From the NCBI GenBank assembly GCA_030141605.1, contig JAQGDQ010000031.1, forward strand, positions 248,001-312,000: 64,000 nt of DNA. Reading direction: 5' to 3'. Below the pieces are notes generated by a model. It was not told the DNA's origin and did not search any database. It saw only the letters and a program-made list of their open reading frames with translations. The DNA is from Tubiluchus corallicola (Eukaryota; Priapulida; Priapulimorpha; Priapulimorphida; Tubiluchidae). A program made the position numbers and the translations under genes. Positions 11,344 to 25,500 of this stretch are shown in pieces. The first letter of the stretch is position 1. Every line of letters begins with the position of its first letter.

Positions 11344-11534
11344 CTATCCGGTGCCATTGCTTATACCAGCAAACTTTAACTTTCTCACGGCTTTCTTATC
11401 TTCGGTTGGGGTACTCCTTCCAACTATGAGTTCACCGTTGACTTCTTTTAATGGCGCAGGATGAAACATGCAGTCGGATGACCCAGAACGCAGGCGGCAA
11501 ACTGGAGAACCAGGCTGACAGGTAATATCTGAAC
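11344..11534 (-). CDS. TTD14-like last coding exon
   Basis: Acceptor TACAG|GTTCAG, then 62 codons and a TAG. It is a low-complexity tail ([16 protein letters not shown], then a Lys-rich end) outside the folded domains. The stop lies 32 bases from the hAT MITE. Confidence 0.8.
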
Positions 11535-14500
11535 CTGTACAAAAAAACGAATATATTAAATCAGTACCCAATACCCTTTGATATTTATAATTATATCCTT
11601 AATTTAATTAACTGATTAATTAACCTATTTGAGTAATTTTGCAGCTCTCCATTATGACATACTATTCACAAACACTTTCGTTACAAACGCAGAAATACAT
11701 TCAAAAATTCGGAATATCTTTTGGAAGGAAATTTCTCTCAAGGCACATCCAGAGTATCTGTAGCGCAGTGCCCTATTCAGACAGGGCCCGGCTCTTTGGT
11801 GGGTTGATACCCTAGACAGAAGTATTTTTAGTGCCCTTCCTCAAACTTTTCACCACGGTCTCAATCATACTAACAAAATTGATTTTTTTGTATAATATTA
11901 TAATAAAATATAATAGTGGCTGTGTGTTAGGCTTACACATGTACTATAGTTCACCAACTAAGTGTGTGTACCTAACTGCAGCTAGTGTTGATTGAATATG
12001 AAATTGAATTTATGGCCCCATTGTACGTCTCGGGTCTTGAGCAGCTATCAAATTTCTGCTACTCTCAGCTAGATTTTCCCTCACCAGAAAATTTTTGAAA
12101 CCCCAACTCCTTTCTTCATGTATCCATCCATTTGACTAGCTTCATCATTTTCAGAACTCTGGTCTTGTTGCATATACTTCATTAGAGATAGTTTCTAGAG
12201 ATATTTTATATAGTTTCATTTAATTAAAGGTGTTGTGCACTTATGAGGCAACTGCACATACATTATGTTATTAGGTATTCTAAGCTTAAAAATTAAAGAA
12301 GTGCTTCCAGAATTTAGCGCTCTACGCAACTGACTAGTTTGCCTTGTGGTACAGCCGGCCCTGTACTCAGACCTAAAGATGGACAAACACATTAATGTGA
12401 TAAGTCCCATAATCACAATTATTGTATGCCAAATTTGTTAATCACATTAATGCAATTGAATATCATTATAAAGCTTATTCAAAAATTTCTATGACTAGTC
12501 ATCCTTGACAGTGCTACAGGAGAAATTTATATAATCACATGACGTATACAAATCCAGGTAATAAAGTCACAGGAAAATACAAATAATCCTAATCCCAATC
12601 CTAACCATAAGATATCAACTAAAAACGTGATTTTTTTCACATAGATATAATGTCAAAATTATAAATAGTGTTGTCAATATGTACAAGTCATGTATTGCCA
12701 GTTAATAATTAAAAATGATTAAAATAATTTTTGTTTTAGTATTTTAACTGTTTACAGAATTAAATAAATAAATTGTGACTGACTTGAATATTTTTGTTTG
12801 ATTGCCTGATTCTTTCCTAAGTCAAAAATATGACTTTTTTCCTGAGACTTTATTACCGGCCACGAGGTAATACACAAGCATTAAAAACATATTTAAAACC
12901 TTCTTTGAAATGAAAGTATCATTTTGTGTTTTCATTAACTTTAATTTTATACTGACCTGAAAATGATCGACACCTCCGTTCGTCACTGACTTCAGGCTTC
13001 AAAGAGAGATTAAACATGGAGTATTCTGGATCATCGGTCACTTCCTTTTCCACCTGCAGAAAATCTGGAAGTTCCAAATCGCTTCCCCGCTTAGTCGTGT
13101 AAGTTTCCAGAATGATTAGGCCATCACATCTGCAGAGTTTGTAAGTTTAACACTGTTATTGTTAAGCGATATAATAAAAAAAGATTATTACTAATGTAAA
13201 TGCTAGGGCAAATTTGAGGAAAAAGGGAAGTTATTACATGCTTCTAGGAAACTACAAAATATTAAGCATAAAATTGATATGGTGGCAGAATGCTTCAATT
13301 AAGCAAAAATGAGCATCTCAAAAGGTATTAATATACGAGATTTAGTTGAAATATATGGGTGTAAACTCAGAATAATTTCACGAGTGTGAAGTCACCAGGG
13401 TTTAAAAATCCACCACTCTACAATTGCTCACACTAATCTAGAACAGGAGTCGCACAATTGTGCTGTATAGCACCTGCCCAACATCAATGTGAAAATTTGT
13501 TACTGAAACTTAACTGAATATGAAGGAAACAATCCTAACTAATAACAATACTGAAAAAGATACACTTTACAGATATTAATACCATCCATTACTATTTCAT
13601 GTATTGAACAATTAATGTTTAACGAAACCGTCTGAACAAAACCAGAAAATGTTTAATGTTTAACACATTGAAACCTACTGAAGTAGTTGAATGGGTTAAC
13701 CAGATGATTTTTGATAAAGTACTCATCTGTCACTAAATGTACTCATGTCAATAAATCATCTCACGCATGCATTTAACTATTTAAAAACTAAAGACTTTTA
13801 CAAATTAAACGAAAAACTCACTTTGGTGGGCATGGCTGCTGATAAATATCCATCTGAAAGTATTGATTGTGCCAAAGGAAACACCGCCGTATTTTATACA
13901 CAGTATAATGATCTGAATCAGCCTGGGCAAGCAAGTTCTGCAAAGAACATAAAAATTATTGATGCTGTATGCGAACACCACATACACAAGCTTGTGTGCC
14001 TATTATTAATGAGCTCACATCGTAGCCTAGAACAACAGTAATTTGCATCATTTCACAATGAAATTAATTCACAGTTTTTAATCAACAAGAACTTTACTAT
14101 TATCTCAACTGTAGTACAATTTTTTTACTTTATTTAAAGCTGTGATTAGCAAAAAGCAAACAAATAAACTAGAATAAAATAACTGACAAAGAATGATTAG
14201 ATTTTATTTCCCACATATATATACATACATATACTATTCTTGCTTGTACTCGTTCTACAATCACATCAAATATACAAACAAATCAACAAGCAAAATAACA
14301 TTAATTAAGTAAGCAATGTGAATATATACAATTAAGCGAGAGTAAGATATGTTAATATGACATACAACTCATTCCTGTTAAAAATCAAAACTATTACATT
14401 CTAGAGCCCATAAAACTTCTTCAATGAGATTTACAGTTTATATTTGTTCTTTGCTAACAAAGCCAAATACGTCTAATGTAAACAAAAAAAACTTTAGAAA

Positions 14501-17500
14501 GAAAATTTTCATTTGCATAAAGTTTTGTACTCGTTAGGAATAGATAAATTATAACTCATTATAGAAGATGCTTGAAACTGAATAATTATGTGCAAAGATA
14601 ATAATTAGCTATACCATTTCCACTATTCAAGCAGCTATGGTAAAATTTAACAAATCGTTTCTCTAATTGTTTAAGTATACATATAGCATACTTACTATTA
14701 CAATGTAATCAAAGGTGACTCTGACTGACGATGCACTGCTAGTAAGAGAATTCACAATATCTGTCGATAGCTCAGCACATACGTGCTGATATCGCAAGGT
14801 TCTGGGTTCGAATTCTGCTTGACTCATTAACCTTCCACCATCATTATTGTTACTATTGACTACATATAAACCATTAGGATTATTAATTTTCGGTTATCAC
14901 AGTGTGACATTTAAAAATCTATCACCAGTATACAACTTACAACATATTCTCTGTTAGTCAGCTGAGCTTTCAATTCCACACTTTGGTTGTTAATCTCAGG
15001 CCGTCGAATCGTGTGTGTGTACGTCCAATGTTCTGAAAAAAGTAAAATTAATCTTAAGCTAGAGAACATGTCAAGACGTGATAATTTAAAAAATAATAAC
15101 ATCTTCAAATTACACCTTAACTTACTGTAGCTCAGTCAAGCTGACAATCTTGCATAATGAATTATGATTATTTTATTAAGGATTGATATGCATAACCCGT
15201 GTTTGCTCTTGATGTGTGATAATTTTATCATACATGCAATTTTATGTAAACTGTATGGAAAATTAATATGCTTAGTAAATTATTGTGGCCTGTTAAATTT
15301 TAAATTATTTTTATAATCTGTATATACACAGTAATTCAGTTTTTAAAAGTAGTGTGTTGTTGTAGTAAGTTTGCTTACTTACTACTTGCAAATTATGATA
15401 CAAATTTGAAACAATGAGTGAGAAGTCATAACCTTCAACATTAGTAAATTGTATTTAGTGAAATAGTCGAGTGAATACTTTTAAAATTGTCAATATAAGT
15501 GAATGAGTTTTTATTGAATCAAATTTTGTTTTTCATTTTCATAAATTCTTAGACTTTAATAAAAAATGCTAACATAATGAATTATAGCGCAGAAAATGTG
15601 AGCAAAAGACATATGTAATTCAGATTACAAGCAACTGCATGTAACACCAGCAATGTTTCCTGAGTCTATTGATCTATCCGCGCAACTGGATCGAATGCTA
15701 AGGAAAAAAAGAAGCTTTCATTGATACGATTAACTACCAGTCAATACAGCAGTAGAAAAGCGTTGAAAAGACACTAAAATGACTTATGACACTATGACGA
15801 CTTATTTATGTAATGTAACAGTGTATTATATACACAGATGCTCAAACACAGAAACATAGAAAACATCAAGGATAACTTGTCATTATACAGGACACATTTA
15901 AAATTGTAAATTTTGTAAATAATTACTGCTCGGAAAATGTGACAAGTAAAACATAATCGTGCAGACTGATCATCTAATCCCCAGCATTTCTGTCACGCAA
16001 AAATTACTGTTGTAGAACACGGCTAACTTACCATTTTGCCCTCGCCGTCGAAGTCTTGCCTGGGTCTGTCTGTTTGGCGTAACTAGATAGTGGTGAACAA
16101 CTTGGAAATCTTCAAACTGGGGAAATTCCTGAATAAAAACATGTAGATTTCTAAGAACTTTGACTATAAAAAAACAATATAACAAGGTACAGTAAGTCCT
16201 CGCTTAACGATGTTTCGATTTAACGGCTCTGATGATTTGACACATTTTAGCGACAAATTTTTTACTTTGCTCACAGCTATTTTTATTTTATCAGCAACAT
16301 TTTTTTGCCTAATTTGAAGCATTAAGATGGTACATATTGTACTACTCTGTTCTAAAACGCATTAGTAACCTAAACAGTGCAATTATTATAATGCTTTTAC
16401 TTCCGGACTACGTACTAAATTCTAGCGACTCTAGATGTTTATCAAATGAGATCTATTTGTCGATTGTCGATCTATACGCCTCCACACAAACGAGTTTAAA
16501 CTTTATGCCAAGTAATTTGTCAGCAACCTAGCTGTTGCTATAACAACCAGGTTAGTACAACATGAAAGTGTTTCAAGGTTGCTCCATGCAGGCTTGGCTT
16601 TCACTACGCAGTGTTTAACTGTAACTGTTTACACATAGGCTTCAACGTTAAGGAATGAGAATCGCTAACAAGTCCAGCTAGACATTATAAAAAAAATAGG
16701 TGGTTTCAAGCAAACAGTAGAAATATGAATAAAATCCATAAAACCTTTCATTTATATGACTTAAGCGTATCTCTGTTCTTTTACATTACTTTGTGTAGAA
16801 ATCATGGTTTTGCTTAACGTCACATTTTTCTGGAACACATTAGCGTCAAAAGCGAGGACTTACTGTATCACCCGAAACACTTGTTAAACAAGTTTATCTG
16901 TTTCTGGAAATAACAAAAAACTGTCATAAATCACTAGCCTTTAAAAGCATGAAAAGCTAAAAACTGATTCTCTCACTATTATTGCACACGGTTTTTCAGT
17001 TAATAAAATCACTGTGTGCTAGTGTAAAGTTCACACTTAGAAACAGACTCTGCTGAATCTTATTATGCAAACTATAGAACTGTTATAAGCCCTTCATTCT
17101 TACACCACTTTTCTGAATGATTTCTCAGATAATCGACTTCAAACTTCTCTTCAAGTATAATTCATTTAAACAATAAGATTTCAAAAGTTAAAAAAAGGAA
17201 TTTGATTCTAAGCGCACGAGGAACTTGCAAACTTTATGAAAAAACTTCAAACTTGACGTTACAAATCACAGATAAGATATGTTTTATACTATATAAATAT
17301 ACAGTTATACACAGTAAAACTATTACTCGATGTGCAAAATAAAATTTATGCTACTATAATAAAGTTACTAAAGAAATGCATAAAGAATAAGACAAAACAG
17401 GTCAATGCCCCGGATTAGTAAATAATGTAAAACACAAAAAAGTTAAAACAAAGAATCCATTTACTTCCGTGAGAGAGCAAACAGCATCACCGTGACAACT

Positions 17501-19476
17501 GAGGAGCTGATGATTGTCTTGGACACCTGCAACCATGCACACCTCCTAGGGACAAACATGCAAACAGAAAAAACCTTGCAGCAAAACAAACACATCAAAA
17601 CAACAACAACAACAATTCTACAGTGACTATAGCCATGTTAGAACTGTAAAGTGAAACCAATTTTAGTTTTTCTTGACTTATTAAGTGCCACCAGACAGAA
17701 CAACGAACCATAATATGATATATGATATAACTTTAATGCTAGTGCTTAATCCATCTTTGAATCCAGATTCAGTTCTGTTTTATGCATTAAGTCTAACATT
17801 GCAAAAAATGTAAGTAAATTTCAGACTTATTTATAACGGACATGTTTTAATGATTAACCAAAGATGATAACTGATGCACGCATATGGTACTTCAACATTT
17901 TGCAGCTAACAACAAATCGGTATCCTTGATCCTAAGCTCAAATGTACACATTCTATCTTGTTTGATAGACTGAACATTGGAACAAGATGGTCATTCTACA
18001 ACTGAGTTTATTTTTCATTCATCACGTATCAGATATCAGAGCAACTGGATTTAAGCATCCATACCTTAATCTTGTGTGCCTCTGCGGTGCAGTTCCTAGC
18101 ACAGCTATCTACAAAGATTGCAGAAGGCCTGTGTTCAACTCCCAAGACAGCCCCAAAAAACTTTTGATGCTTTTCTGCATTTATGATTCAGCTAGACTCC
18201 ACTAATTCACCTAGATTTCTACTTCTACTTAAAAATTCCTGGTGGTTTCCAGGAAGCTTTTCTACAACTACTGGCCTTCTGCAAAGTAGACAGAAGATAC
18301 TTGCATCTAGTGGACAGGATTTTTCCTAGCAAACATTCCTGGGCTTTTTTCGAAAGACGTCCTATTAAACTAGCACCAGAACTATTTATAGAAGCAACCT
18401 AATTATCTAACCAGTCCACGTTTAATGCACTACAGCAATTAAACCATAAAGGTGTTTGAGAACACCTAAAGTTGATTAGTTTCTTTAAATATGCGTGCAG
18501 AGTACAAAAAATGACTTCCAAATATCTTAATATATGATATAATCTGAACAAAGTGGATTAAGTCTAGTTAAAGTAACAGAGTATGTGACACATGGGAATA
18601 TACCAGAAAACAAGCATCATTAATTTATACAAAATTTCATGATAGACATTTAAACATAGAATTTTACTTTTTGAAAATTATGAGTGGATGCACAAAACAT
18701 TATTAAAAGTAATCGAAGACAACACTGTTAAACAGGCACATTGAAGAAAACATAAGTTACTTTTTAATCTTCAAAGTTAAACACTGTTAGCCACTGCTGT
18801 GTTAGCCAACATTACTGTTAGCAACAAAATGTTATAACAAAAACATTCTTCACAAAACAACTAACCAATAGACGTATGTTAAGTGCAAATGCACACCAAT
18901 TAAAGAACAAGTACACCAAGTTCCCACAACAGTCAAAACAAAATTCACTAATAACACTTGCAAAACACGAGTCATCAGGAAAATGTACCTTCATGCCCGT
19001 TGGTAAACACTTGATGAGGAACTTTCGTTTCTTACTGCCTTTGACAAGTCGATCACCAGTAACAATACCAGTACGCTGACAAACCGACTAAAATGAATAA
19101 GATGATGAAAATTATAGTGACAAGTAAATAACGCAGTTATACAAAACTGCAGACCTGTTTACTAATGAAAACAACAGTGTGATGGTAAACTCAGTCAGGT
19201 TATAATTTTGTTAAATTTTAGTATTGCTTTCTACTCACAGGAGATAGAGAAAAGATGGTATAGATAATGAAGTTACAGAGAAGAGGGACGGACGAAAAAG
19301 CAAGACGAGAGAAAGAACTAAAAAGAGAGGGGGGAAGGAGATGGGGGAAAGAGAAAGAGAGGTAAAGAGAGAGCGAGAGAGAGAGAGAGGGATAGGGGAG
19401 AGAGGGAGAGAGAGAGGGGAGAAAGAAAGAGTGAGAGAAAGAGAGAGAAAAGAGAGGGGAGGGAGAGGGCGAGGGC

Positions 19477-19551
<75 letters not shown>

Positions 19552-22500
19552 GTGCAAAGACAGCTTTATTTGGAAAATTAAGTTAAGTCAATATAATTAC
19601 AAAACAATTTTGTGCAAATTTCACACAATTTCATTCACGTACATACATAATAAATAATTATGTACAAAGTTACAATTAGCTACACCACGAGCGCAATGCA
19701 CTGAGTAATGTGTTCACTAACCTGAAGAAAATACATACATGCATTTTCCCATTAGCAATGTTAGAATCAGTTTTCTTAAATACACAGTAAAAGCTGATAC
19801 TACAAAACCCTTAGGTATACAGTCCTCAAACAATAATAAAACAAACATTCGAAGTGTAAACAAGTGGAATATTACACACAATCAATTAAACAATATTCAT
19901 ACTTGAAGTACTAACGAATTACCTGGATCATCCTCATCAGTTTCGTTTCAAAGTCAGTGGAATTGTCGATGACATCATAGTAAGGGTGTCCGACCCATGC
20001 CCCAGCTGCCCGTTGGTCAAGTTCACGAGCTTCGTCAATATTTTCATACCGTGTCGCATGCTCTTCTGTAGTGTAAAATTCCTCTGCTCCGTCTGCTGCA
20101 GTTACCTAGCAAACAAAGTCTTTACTTGAACATATATGTATTTGTTGCTGATGTAGAAAAAGGTGTTAGTTTACCACAAGAAAATGATGATTACAAGTTA
20201 TTCTTCGTTTTACCAAGCAACAAGTACAATACAACACTCTTAATATAAAGTACAAGGCTTATTAATGTTGACGGCTGTGGCGAGACAGGAATCTAGCCGA
20301 AGGTCATCACAAGCCTTTAAAAGGGATATTCTGGCAAAGCAGCCTGAGCTACATTTGGAATTCAATTACATATACAGCTCCCTCAACAAGAAAAAACCAG
20401 ATGTGGTAGATAAAAACATCCAAAAGCTGTTTTTCGCTCATCCATTTACTAGCCAAGCGAGACTTAGCTTAACTTCCACGAAAGCAGTCATGCACATCTG
20501 TACAGACACATACAATAGAACTAGATACAGTAATACATAAGCTGATTCCTGGAATTCGAAACAAAAAAAAACAGGCTTAACAGAAAGGACAAGTTCCTTA
20601 GCAAGTTGGGATAGTAGCTGCCATCGAAAAATATGACATCACTTAAAAGTTATGACGTATCTGGCTGACTTTTTATAAACACATCATGGCTTTTCGTAAG
20701 CACACGCTGCTTAAACTAATTCAAACTTCTGCAATTTACCTAATATTCATATAAAAATATCACAAAATTGGCTTATAATAGTTTGCAAAAACTTATTATA
20801 TTTTTGATAGTGCGCTGCTTTTCTTAAGCCGACGAACGACGCCATTGGTAAAAGAAATGGCACTCAAAATGAAAGAGCCCAAGTGCGAAATGATCGTGGC
20901 TTCAAGTGTTTTTTTTCTAATTACACAAGATGCTTATTACGCTTTTATTACTAAATCCTTTCAGTATTTTTCCCAAACATTGAAATAAACCAAACTTCCC
21001 AGAAGGCTTGGCCTTTCCTTTAAACAGCCTGTTGTTGCAATTAAAAACTTGACATATTTCTTCTTAACTTTATTGTTTAAGATTGGCATCTTTATCTGTA
21101 GGTTCCTTGATTAAGGTTTCTCCTGATTTGTGCCACAGAATCGCATCCAATGCTAAAAAATTCCACGAAAAACTTTGCAAAATGTTACAGCGAGAAATAT
21201 TAACCCACCATGTGTATAATCTGGTCATATCGATTATCCCGAACCGCGACAGGATTCCAACAGTTCTCCGCCATCATCCGCTGCCAATCCTCCTGTTTGA
21301 GAAATGCAGAAGCATCCATGGTCCCACGATCACAAATCACTAAACAATTCTTCTTATACGTAGCTGCAAGACTAAAGTAAGTGTTCTCTATCTGCATCAT
21401 GGTTTTCAACAAATCTTCCTGGAACTTATAACCTGTGAAGAAACAAATAGAATTTGAATCACTATTTCAGTTTAAATTAGTTTTATTTCCACTTTAAATA
21501 TGCACAACAATGGTTTAACAAAAAATGTGTAAAACATCACTGTACAGATCCCATGATAATTCAGCTAATATCGTTAACATACGAACACTAGTATCGACAC
21601 TAACAATCTTTTCTCGAAAAGCAGATAATAGCTGTTGGTAACATCTCTAAAAACATTTCTGCTGTGCAACTACATACAGATGGGGTGGCGAAAGACCATA
21701 ATGGTCACTTAGCAGCCAACACGATTTGTAAAACATTACTATTGTATTTAGCTAACTTAGTAGTGGTATTACTAAGTGTTTGCGAATGACTTGTGTTTTA
21801 CAGTTATCCTATCATATAATAAAAACATGTTAGTAGTTAAATAACATTTCAAAGCAAGCTGTTCTTATGTATATAATAATATGATATTTAATTTAGCAGT
21901 CTGTAATCAAATTTCATAAATGCTCTAATAAGGTACATAAACATAAAATTAACAGAAGACAAATGTGCATTTTGTGTGTTCTGTTAACAAATTGCCGTAA
22001 CTAACTAGCTCTGGATGATCTATTTCAGGGAATATAACTCTAAACGGGTTTAAGCATTTATTATATAATGAAATAATGCACTACAAGGTACAGAACTCTA
22101 ACAGTGCTTAATGACTGTTAAAAAAGCAGGAAGCTACCGTGTTGCACAAATCCTAACGAGTTGACAATTTCCTGACATGGCGCCTGACATTTTCGCACTT
22201 CTGCACAACAACGGAAGTCTGTTTTCGTCAAATGAAACTAATCAGTGCCGTAAAAGCATGCAGGTAAATAGACAGGTTAGCACTGCGGTATAATTACCTT
22301 GATCAGGGCTCAGCTCCACCCACTTGATACCACCACTGAAATGAAAACAAGAGTTAGAAAAAGCTACATATTTCAGTTTTCTTTCACCTTTTTATTCAAG
22401 ATTAAGCACAAACCATCCTAACAGCACAAATTTCGTTTAGCTTCCTCGGGTTCCCAAATTGAGCCAAGTACCCCACTGCTACCAGGACACGAAATGACTC

Positions 22501-25500
22501 AAGCATGTAAAAAAATTCATTATTTATGAGATAAATAACCTAATATTAAATTAATCAGGCATCTATCGCTTACATCAAGAAGTGACCCACACTGAGGTCT
22601 AATCATAATAATTTTCTGCAAATCAAATTACCAGCAATGACACTAAAATCCCTAATGCATGCCTGTAGAAGGCGAGTAAATACTACCAGAAACTGAATTC
22701 GGAGCTCTGGCTTTCGAAACTATATTTCAAAATTCGAATTCAGTACTAAAGACACTTCAATTAAATTTTAAACAGGCAACAAAAAGCAGTCTGTCAAAGA
22801 TCATGTACATTACTGTTTGTTTGATTTTGTTCTACACAAAAACTAAAGATGTGCAAAAAGATCACACATAATTTGTTTCGATTGTATGTTTCAATTTTTT
22901 TAATGATAAAGATCAAGATTACGTAATTATAATGATAAATTAGTCTAATCCATAATTTTAGGTTAAAATTGAATATGAATTAGAACTTTTGTATCAAAAT
23001 TCTATGTTCAATTTTAGTACAATACATAACACAAAATAAACGTTAATATTTTAGTACAGTAAATTAACAGCATTTAATTGTGACATTACAAAAATTTTAG
23101 GCACAATGTCAGAGCAACAGTTTCGTTTATCTTTGTATACAGATCAATAAAGAACATAATCAATAGCCCAAATAGTTGAACTGTACAATAGTAAACTGAT
23201 TCATAATTGAACAGCATTTGGGCACAACAGTCTATTATGAATTTAAACACCTAGGGTGTAGCTGAGAGAGAAGTAAAGCTACGTAATCAGCTTCTCATTA
23301 GTAGCATGGGGAGAGGAACATATCTCTGAACTATTAAGCAGGTAACAAGGATGAGGGAGGTAGGCTAAATAATGTTTGCAGCAATAGTTGTACAGTAATG
23401 TTAGGTGAAGTGCATTTACTGCCTACTGGTAAATGTTAGCTAAAATAACATATGTAATGGTACTTGACTTTAAATAGACATGTGCAGACAAACAAACAAT
23501 TACTAATGTGCAAAAATACAAGACTGATAAATTATTAAATAAAAAAGTACTGATGTTCATTTGTTTTTAGTTGGTATTTTATTCATTAAATACATCCACA
23601 GGAAACATTACAGCATAGCACTTTAAAAGTCTTTAATGAATTGGTAAAAGATATTTATTATGTACCCAGAGTGCCAAGCTGCAAATGGCCTATAAGCCAC
23701 TCAATAAGTAATTACTTGTTGCGAGCATCACAAGTGAATGCGGATTGAGAAAAAGAAAAATGAGGAGTAAAGAAACAGAATGTTGCAACATGGGATCCTT
23801 GATTATGTAGCACAGCAATGAACTACACGAACGTAGGAGAATCAGCCCCGAAAAACTGATCATTTACAACTTGCAATGACTTTACTAAAAACAGAAACAC
23901 TGTATCCCTAAAGCTTAGAACACGCACTTCTGTACTCCTACCATGTTACTACACTTTATTAGGTTTGTCACCATTTCACCATGTAATTCCATTACTGCAC
24001 TCAGTGCTAGCATATCTAACTCTTGCAAAAAGTTAAAAGAAAGAGCTGTGCAAGGCAGCGTCTACGTACGAGGTTGTTTTTAGTTTCGTGAGCCATTAGC
24101 CAACGTCTGATTAGATGTAAATAATTAAATGTCTGTAACTCTGTAGAGATGTAGCAGCCAAGCGTGGTTAATAAGTGAACATTTTGAACATTTTATCTCG
24201 CAGGATTATGATTGGTAGTGAACTAGGCTCTGATCCTGCCAACACACAGGCTGGCACTAGTAGAAAGCACTGCCACTACTCGAGTGTTACATTCTGTGCC
24301 TGACTGCAAGCATGCTGACCGGTGTAAAAAATTGTATTGCAAACTAAATACTTGAAAAAATGATTTTATACAAAAAAATCCATTAGTATGACTAGGTTAC
24401 ATAGCTCACATGTTTAACCCACTGAATTTTTATGTGAATTAAACCGACATTTCGTAAACACTTTAGTGAGTGTATATAATACGCAGTCTTGCCATTATCG
24501 ACATTCTCTACAAAATGACAAAATCCCTTAAGACACATACCGACAACACAGCTTTAAAAATTGATGCCAAAGTGGGTAATTTTACTCCGCACTTAAACTG
24601 TATGTAACTTGTTATTTTCTCAAATAGGTTTTCCGCGTAGGTGCACAGTGAATCAACATGTACTGTATTGATACAACACACACCTGCATTTTCTTGCAAC
24701 AGTTTGTTAACGTTACATAACCTCATTACTGGAGACTGAACATAAATGATATATTCAAAGGGATAAAACTTATAGATGCGGATGTGTAACCATGGCAACC
24801 ACATCACTGTTGAAGTCTGAATTAAATATTTACGTTATCACGAAATATTGAAGTTCAATAAATTAAGCACGAATTTTGACATGCAGAAGTGTAGTTTTAA
24901 CACTTTTCAATTTTTCTGAACACTACTAGCTCCAACTAAATATGTATTAGAAATTCCACAATGGCCAGTCCACCATAATTTATAAACAGTGGAAACAGAG
25001 CACAATAGTAAGGTTACTACTTAAACACTACAAAGGTAGGCACTGCAAAATTTCATAAGTATAATCTGTGCATCTGTAGACAAGTCTAAGTTGGTTTAAC
25101 ATACAAAAAAGGCAAATTAATGCACTAGCAGTTGCATAGAGTTTATACTTCTGCATCCCACTGACAAAAGGGAAAGGAGGACTATGAACTTTGAAGGTCT
25201 CCGTGTCTCTGCTCCTACCTAATTTGCTGTTATAATAAAGCAGCATGTGGTGTACAGGCATTTTAGGATACAAGAAATTAAACCACAATAGCTTTTAATT
25301 TAAAAAGCACTCAGATTAATATTTTTATTGATCTTTGGTCAAGCCACAACACAAGCAGTATGTTGCATAAATATGCCTTAGTCATAGTGTCACTCATAAT
25401 AACACATAGTGTCACTGATTTTTTTTTGCTTTTCTTTTTTGGTTTTCTCTTGCTTTTTTGAAAATAGTCCTACATTAATATTTTTCATTGATGCTACACG

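Noticed and set aside
14762-14823. Functional tRNA gene
   Set aside because: A and B boxes are present but the ends do not pair as an acceptor stem and no anticodon stem is convincing; kept only as a SINE-like head.
16032-16185. Single 71-codon gene at the TTD14 exon
   Set aside because: The open frame runs through the acceptor and donor of a genuine exon; only 16032-16128 is coding.
19318-19586. Arg/Glu-rich and poly-Ser/Leu open frames
   Set aside because: Direct products of the (GA)n tract.
20265-20540. 91-codon plus-strand frame in a TTD14 intron
   Set aside because: No recognisable domain and no neighbouring exon; antisense to a well-supported gene.
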